DNA of 47,806 bases from contig JAISKV010000006.1 in NCBI GenBank assembly GCA_031260805.1, positions 1 through 47,806 of the forward strand, read 5' to 3'. This document shows, in pieces, positions 44,311 to 47,806 of this stretch; the first letter of the stretch is position 1, and every line of letters starts with the position of its first letter. Below the pieces are notes generated by a model. The model made no database searches. It had not been told where the DNA came from and saw nothing but the letters and a program-made list of their open reading frames with translations. A program made the translations under genes and the position numbers. This stretch comes from Rickettsiales bacterium (GTDB taxonomy: Bacteria > Pseudomonadota > Alphaproteobacteria > Rs-D84).

Positions 44311-45801
44311 TTAAAACTTTCCGCTTAATCCGATTCTGATTCCCAGCGATTTATAGAACGAATTGACTTCTTTATTCTGTTTGCAGGTCCAATTCGGACA
44401 TTCGGTGAATGTATCCTGGATGTACCACAAATCTTCGTCCCCTGCGTCCAGTCCGGCCGCTTCGTCGCCGCCATAATAATAGTCAATTATTCCCCAGTAC
44501 AAATCTTCATAATATTTCCCGCTTAAATAAGTAGTTGCCGACGCGCCGCTGACCGAATAATAATCGTAATTAAATCCGATATTCAGATACACTGTGTTTG
44601 TTATCGCGGTTTTGTATGTCGCGCCCATCCCCAGATGATACGCGTCGCCAAATCCGCTGGTGTCTTCCACGCTTTTCGGATGCGCCCAATCAAACCGGTA
44701 CGGCTGGTCCCCGACAGATGTGTATGCCGGCAGCCCCAGTTCAATCCGCGCATTCACCGCATTCGTCGCGTTTATCGCGTAATCCATGTCCAGCGCCAAG
44801 TACGGCCCAGCCCAGGTAACATCGTATTTGTGGCTGGTTCCGGCCTGTTGAAAATAGTAAGTCCCGCCGCTGTTTATCCATCCGGTGGCAACCTGCTTCC
44901 AATAATCATTATCCGGATCATCCCACAGTATTTCATACGACGGGTTGCTTGTGTTTCCATCGGTCCAAGTAATCAGCGGATCACAATTGACTTCGCCGGC
45001 ATCGGTTTCATAACAGCGGCCAGTTTCAACAGACATTCCGAAATTCTTGTTTGTTGAAACCCGATAGTTCAGACTGCGATAGCCAATGCTGGGGGTCAGT
45101 TTCAGATTCCCGATTGCAAATTTATCGGTCAGCCCCAATCCCAGGTTCCATCCCAGCATGCTGCCGCCGCCGGACGCGCCGACCGAAACCGCATGGCCGT
45201 AAATGTCGCCGATGAACTGATCCCCGGCGTCGTACACGCCGTTGCTGTTCGCGTCGTAAAAGTAAGTGTCTTCGTAAATTCCGCCGGCCGAGATATCATC
45301 GTCAATCATGCGCGATTCGCCGGTCTGCATGCCCAGTTTTAATCCTGCATCCAACTTTAACCCCGCGCCGTTTCCGATGTCAAAAATATACCCCGCGCCA
45401 ATATTGAATGTCAGCCATGACATGGCGTCGTATGACAGCGCGCTGCCCGCGGTGTTCATATCAAATTCCCAGGACGAGTATTCCATGCCGACATCGCCGC
45501 CCAGATAAAATCCGCGATCTGCCGATTGCGGCGCCGTTGCACGCGATTGCTGCTGCGGCTGGGCCGAACCGACGGGACCATATCCGCTGTATCGCGAATT
45601 GGCGGGATTATAGGCCGCTGACTGCACCGGCCGGTAATAATTTTGCTGTTGCTGGACGGGCTGCTGATAACCACTGTAATAACTGCCGCCGGCGCGGGAC
45701 GCAGCCTGTACGGGCTGGTACTGTTGTCCGGTATAGTAAGTCCCGGCCGCGAATGCCGATAACGGCATTGCCGCAAAAATAAATGTGAATAGCCTTTTCA
45801 T
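44311..45801 (-). CDS. Outer-membrane beta-barrel protein with Q/Y/P-rich N-terminal segment
   Basis: Signal peptide MKRLFTFIFAAMPLSAFA; GFYLGGDVGMEYSSWEF...; C-terminal RIGLSGKF. Confidence 0.75.
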   Translation of the reverse strand: MKRLFTFIFAAMPLSAFAAGTYYTGQQYQPVQAASRAGGSYYSGYQQPVQQQQNYYRPVQSAAYNPANSRYSGYGPVGSAQPQQQSRATAPQSADRGFYLGGDVGMEYSSWEFDMNTAGSALSYDAMSWLTFNIGAGYIFDIGNGAGLKLDAGLKLGMQTGESRMIDDDISAGGIYEDTYFYDANSNGVYDAGDQFIGDIYGHAVSVGASGGGSMLGWNLGLGLTDKFAIGNLKLTPSIGYRSLNYRVSTNKNFGMSVETGRCYETDAGEVNCDPLITWTDGNTSNPSYEILWDDPDNDYWKQVATGWINSGGTYYFQQAGTSHKYDVTWAGPYLALDMDYAINATNAVNARIELGLPAYTSVGDQPYRFDWAHPKSVEDTSGFGDAYHLGMGATYKTAITNTVYLNIGFNYDYYSVSGASATTYLSGKYYEDLYWGIIDYYYGGDEAAGLDAGDEDLWYIQDTFTECPNWTCKQNKEVNSFYKSLGIRIGLSGKF

Positions 45802-45891
45802 AATCTCTCCAATCAAAAGCATTTTATCATATTTTCAAGGATTATAAAAATCAAAGTTTTTTTATATTATTTTCACTTTATTATCCCCCGT

Positions 45892-45963
45892 CGTCATTCC
45901 GGGGGAGCGGAGCAAAACCCGGAATCCATACAAAATGGACCCCGGGTCAAGCCCGGGGTGACG
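45892..45963. repeat. GTCATTCC-type palindromic intergenic element
   Basis: CGTCATTCCGGG...CCCGGAATCC...GGACCCCGGGTCAAGCCCGGGGTGACG. Confidence 0.75.
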
Positions 45964-46004
45964 ATAGAGTGGTACGACAGTGTTCCCGCATGATGACCAA
46001 TGGT

Positions 46005-46050
46005 GTACCACAATGGTATAATAACTAACAATTAATAACTAATAACTATT
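46005..46050. repeat. Half copy of the heptad-armed element
   Basis: CCACAATGGTATAATAACTAACAATTAATAACTAATAACTATT; no opposite arm. Confidence 0.65.
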
Positions 46051-46080
46051 AAAAAAACGGGCTTGCGCCCGTTTTTTTAA
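46050..46080 (-). terminator. Rho-independent terminator of rubrerythrin
   Basis: TTAAAAAAACGGGCTTGCGCCCGTTTTTTTAA. Confidence 0.78.
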
Positions 46081-46697
46081 TCAATATTCGTATACTCGCA
46101 AAAGCCTTCGTTCGTGTCGCACTGTATCGCCAATGCTTCGGAAACAAAGTATCCGCGCGGATGCAGACACGCCGGGCACACTGTCGGCGCATCCGTTCCC
46201 ACATGCCAGTTGCCGCAATTTGTGCAGCGCCACATGACGATTTTATCTTGCTTGAATATTTTTCCTGATTCAATCGCTTCTATCAGCGCGCGATAACGCG
46301 CTTCGTGATACCGTTCCGCATGACCGATATTTTTCAAGATTTCTGCGATTGCCGGAAATCCTTCCTGGGCGGCGATTTGCGCGAATTTCGGGTACATGAC
46401 CGTGTTTTCTTCATGTTCGCCGAATGCGGCCGCCTGCAAATTTTCCAGCGTCGTTCCGATTTTCCCGGCCGAAAAAGCCGCGGTTATTTCCAGATCGCCG
46501 CCTTCCAAGAACTTGAACAGCCGTTCGGCGTGTTCCTTTTCCTGGTCCGCGGTTTCCGTAAAAATTTTTCCGATGGCTTCATACCCTTCGCTTTTCGCCG
46601 CCGACGCAAAGAATGTATAGCGGTTGCGCGCCTGGGATTCGCCTGCGAATGCGATGAGAATATTTTTTTCTGTTTGTGTTCCTTTCAATGTCGGCAT
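46077..46697 (-). CDS. rbr: Rubrerythrin
   Basis: FAGESQARNRYTFFASAAKSEGYEAIGKIF...EKEHAERLF...GHAERYHEARYRAL; rubredoxin-like MWRCTNCGNWHVGTDAPTVCPACLHPRGYF. Confidence 0.95.
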   Translation of the reverse strand: MPTLKGTQTEKNILIAFAGESQARNRYTFFASAAKSEGYEAIGKIFTETADQEKEHAERLFKFLEGGDLEITAAFSAGKIGTTLENLQAAAFGEHEENTVMYPKFAQIAAQEGFPAIAEILKNIGHAERYHEARYRALIEAIESGKIFKQDKIVMWRCTNCGNWHVGTDAPTVCPACLHPRGYFVSEALAIQCDTNEGFCEYTNID

Positions 46698-46801
46698 GAT
46701 TTCTCCTTTGACCTTTTTCTGACGCGAATTTTAACATGAAACCGTGCCGGTTGCAAATTTTTGATTGTATCAATCGTGCAAAGTTTTGTATAATGCGCTT
46801 T

Positions 46802-47662
46802 ATGAGAATTGTCTGCAAATTTTTTTGCCTGGTGATTTGTGCATTTCATCTTGCCCCTGTTTTTGCCGACGACTTTTATCCCGCCGCCAGCGTTCGCGCC
46901 GTCCAGATCGCCGCGATGCAAAAGTGCTGCCTGGTGAATAATGCCGCGCCGCAATCGTCCGGCGCGAATATGGAATTCTTGTTAAAGACCGTGGACATCT
47001 GCAACGGCAATGCTACCAATTACGGTGCCGGCGCGCGGGCAACGACCAGTTGGGCGAATACGGCCGCTGTGGACGGCGCGTTCGGAACTTTGTCCCAGTC
47101 GCAATTGTCCGAGCCTTACTTGCAATTGCCGGATAACCGGCAGTTTAATTTTACTATGGATTGGGGACCAGGGTACAAGATAGAAGTTAAGTTTAAGATT
47201 GATGTCATGACATCCGTGGCGAATGTGGTGTTTTACAACAATTGTTATTCCCGGTTCGGATTTATGGCGGAACAAGGGTATTTTCGGGCGGATTATCTGA
47301 ACAATGAAATGAAAAATTTGGGAATCACGCGGGATACAAATATTCATACGATTGTAAAGCAGGATCGCAATAATTGGTTTGACGGGGTGCTGTATCAAAA
47401 TAATAGCACGGCGCAAACGGATGCAAAAACGAACTGTCCGATTACAATCGGCGCGCACGCAAATACCGACATTACATACGCGATGGAAGGCCGGATTTAT
47501 TATGTGAAAATTTGGGATGGCGCGGGAAAATTGTTGAAACACTTTGTCCCGATGCCGGTCGGCGCGCAATTTGCATCCGCGCCCGCGCTGTACGATATTA
47601 TTTCGGGGGAAACGGTGTACGACCGCACGAACAGCCCTGTGTCGTACGGCGGCTGTGATTAA
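46802..47662 (+). CDS. Exported protein with LamG/concanavalin-like domain
   Basis: Signal peptide MRIVCKFFCLVICAFHLAPVFA; GRIYYVKIWDGAGKLLKHFVPMPVGAQFASAPALYDIISGETVYDRTNSP. Confidence 0.7.
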   Translation: MRIVCKFFCLVICAFHLAPVFADDFYPAASVRAVQIAAMQKCCLVNNAAPQSSGANMEFLLKTVDICNGNATNYGAGARATTSWANTAAVDGAFGTLSQSQLSEPYLQLPDNRQFNFTMDWGPGYKIEVKFKIDVMTSVANVVFYNNCYSRFGFMAEQGYFRADYLNNEMKNLGITRDTNIHTIVKQDRNNWFDGVLYQNNSTAQTDAKTNCPITIGAHANTDITYAMEGRIYYVKIWDGAGKLLKHFVPMPVGAQFASAPALYDIISGETVYDRTNSPVSYGGCD

Positions 47663-47687
47663 AAAATCGCCAGCGGCGAATTTTTCA
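47661..47687 (+). terminator. Terminator-like hairpin
   Basis: AAAAAATCGCCAGCGGCGAATTTTTC. Confidence 0.6.
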
Positions 47688-47713
47688 ATGCACAATGTAC
47701 AATGCACAATTTT
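47686..47713 (+). repeat. Heptanucleotide array, left arm of MITE-like copy 4
   Basis: CAATGCA CAATGTA CAATGCA CAATTTT in strict 7-bp phase. Confidence 0.8.
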
Positions 47714-47806
47714 ACCACTACCCCGTCCGCCTGCGGCGTCCACCCCTTCGCTGGCGAAGGGGATTTATCCTTACTTCGTTTCAGGTGCAGGCCAACGAAT
47801 TCCCCT
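47714..47806. mobile_element. MITE-like element, copy 4 (cut by window end)
   Basis: ACCACTACCCCGTCCGCCTGCGGCGTCCACCCCTTCGCTGGCGAAGGGG...GCAGGCCAACGAATTCCCCT. Confidence 0.8.

Overview
The window is a gene-dense segment of what looks like an alphaproteobacterial chromosome, probably gut-associated and fairly compact (the lineage is inferred from gene content only). Housekeeping genes recognised: rsmD, tadA, a lon-like gene, tsaB, rimI, an IHF/HU gene, a fused accD-accA, rnpB (RNase P RNA), secA, dnaE, rsmH, dacA, holB, tatD, a two-component system, rpsF-rpsR-rplI, a MotA/MotB-like pair, groS-groL, a HIT gene, lemA and rubrerythrin. Accessory genes encode exported proteins: a Pmp-like autotransporter, a 2641-aa Cys-rich InlB-repeat protein, a tail-fibre-motif protein behind a G12 tract, a Gly-rich protein, an MliC-like lipoprotein and a LamG-like protein. 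The most interesting non-genic signal is a system of dispersed inverted-repeat elements with arms built of 7-bp units: (TTAGTTA)n/(TAATAAC)n in one family and (CAATGCA)n-type units in another. The longest copy, between secA and dnaE, encloses a four-helix-bundle (23S-rRNA-IVS/Avd-like) ORF. Its terminal repeats supply both secA's stop codon and the ORF's own stop codon. Short copies lacking the ORF sit at dnaE|rsmH, groS|groL and downstream of the HIT gene. Heptanucleotide arrays also occur inside coding sequences (tatD, secA, three signal peptides). Also notable: a Lon homologue with an intact ATPase but no protease domain, an AccD-AccA fusion, a truncated tRNA-Ser, and several promoters whose -10 box lies about 7 nt before the start codon (candidate leaderless mRNAs). 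All calls come from reading the sequence; no database search was run.
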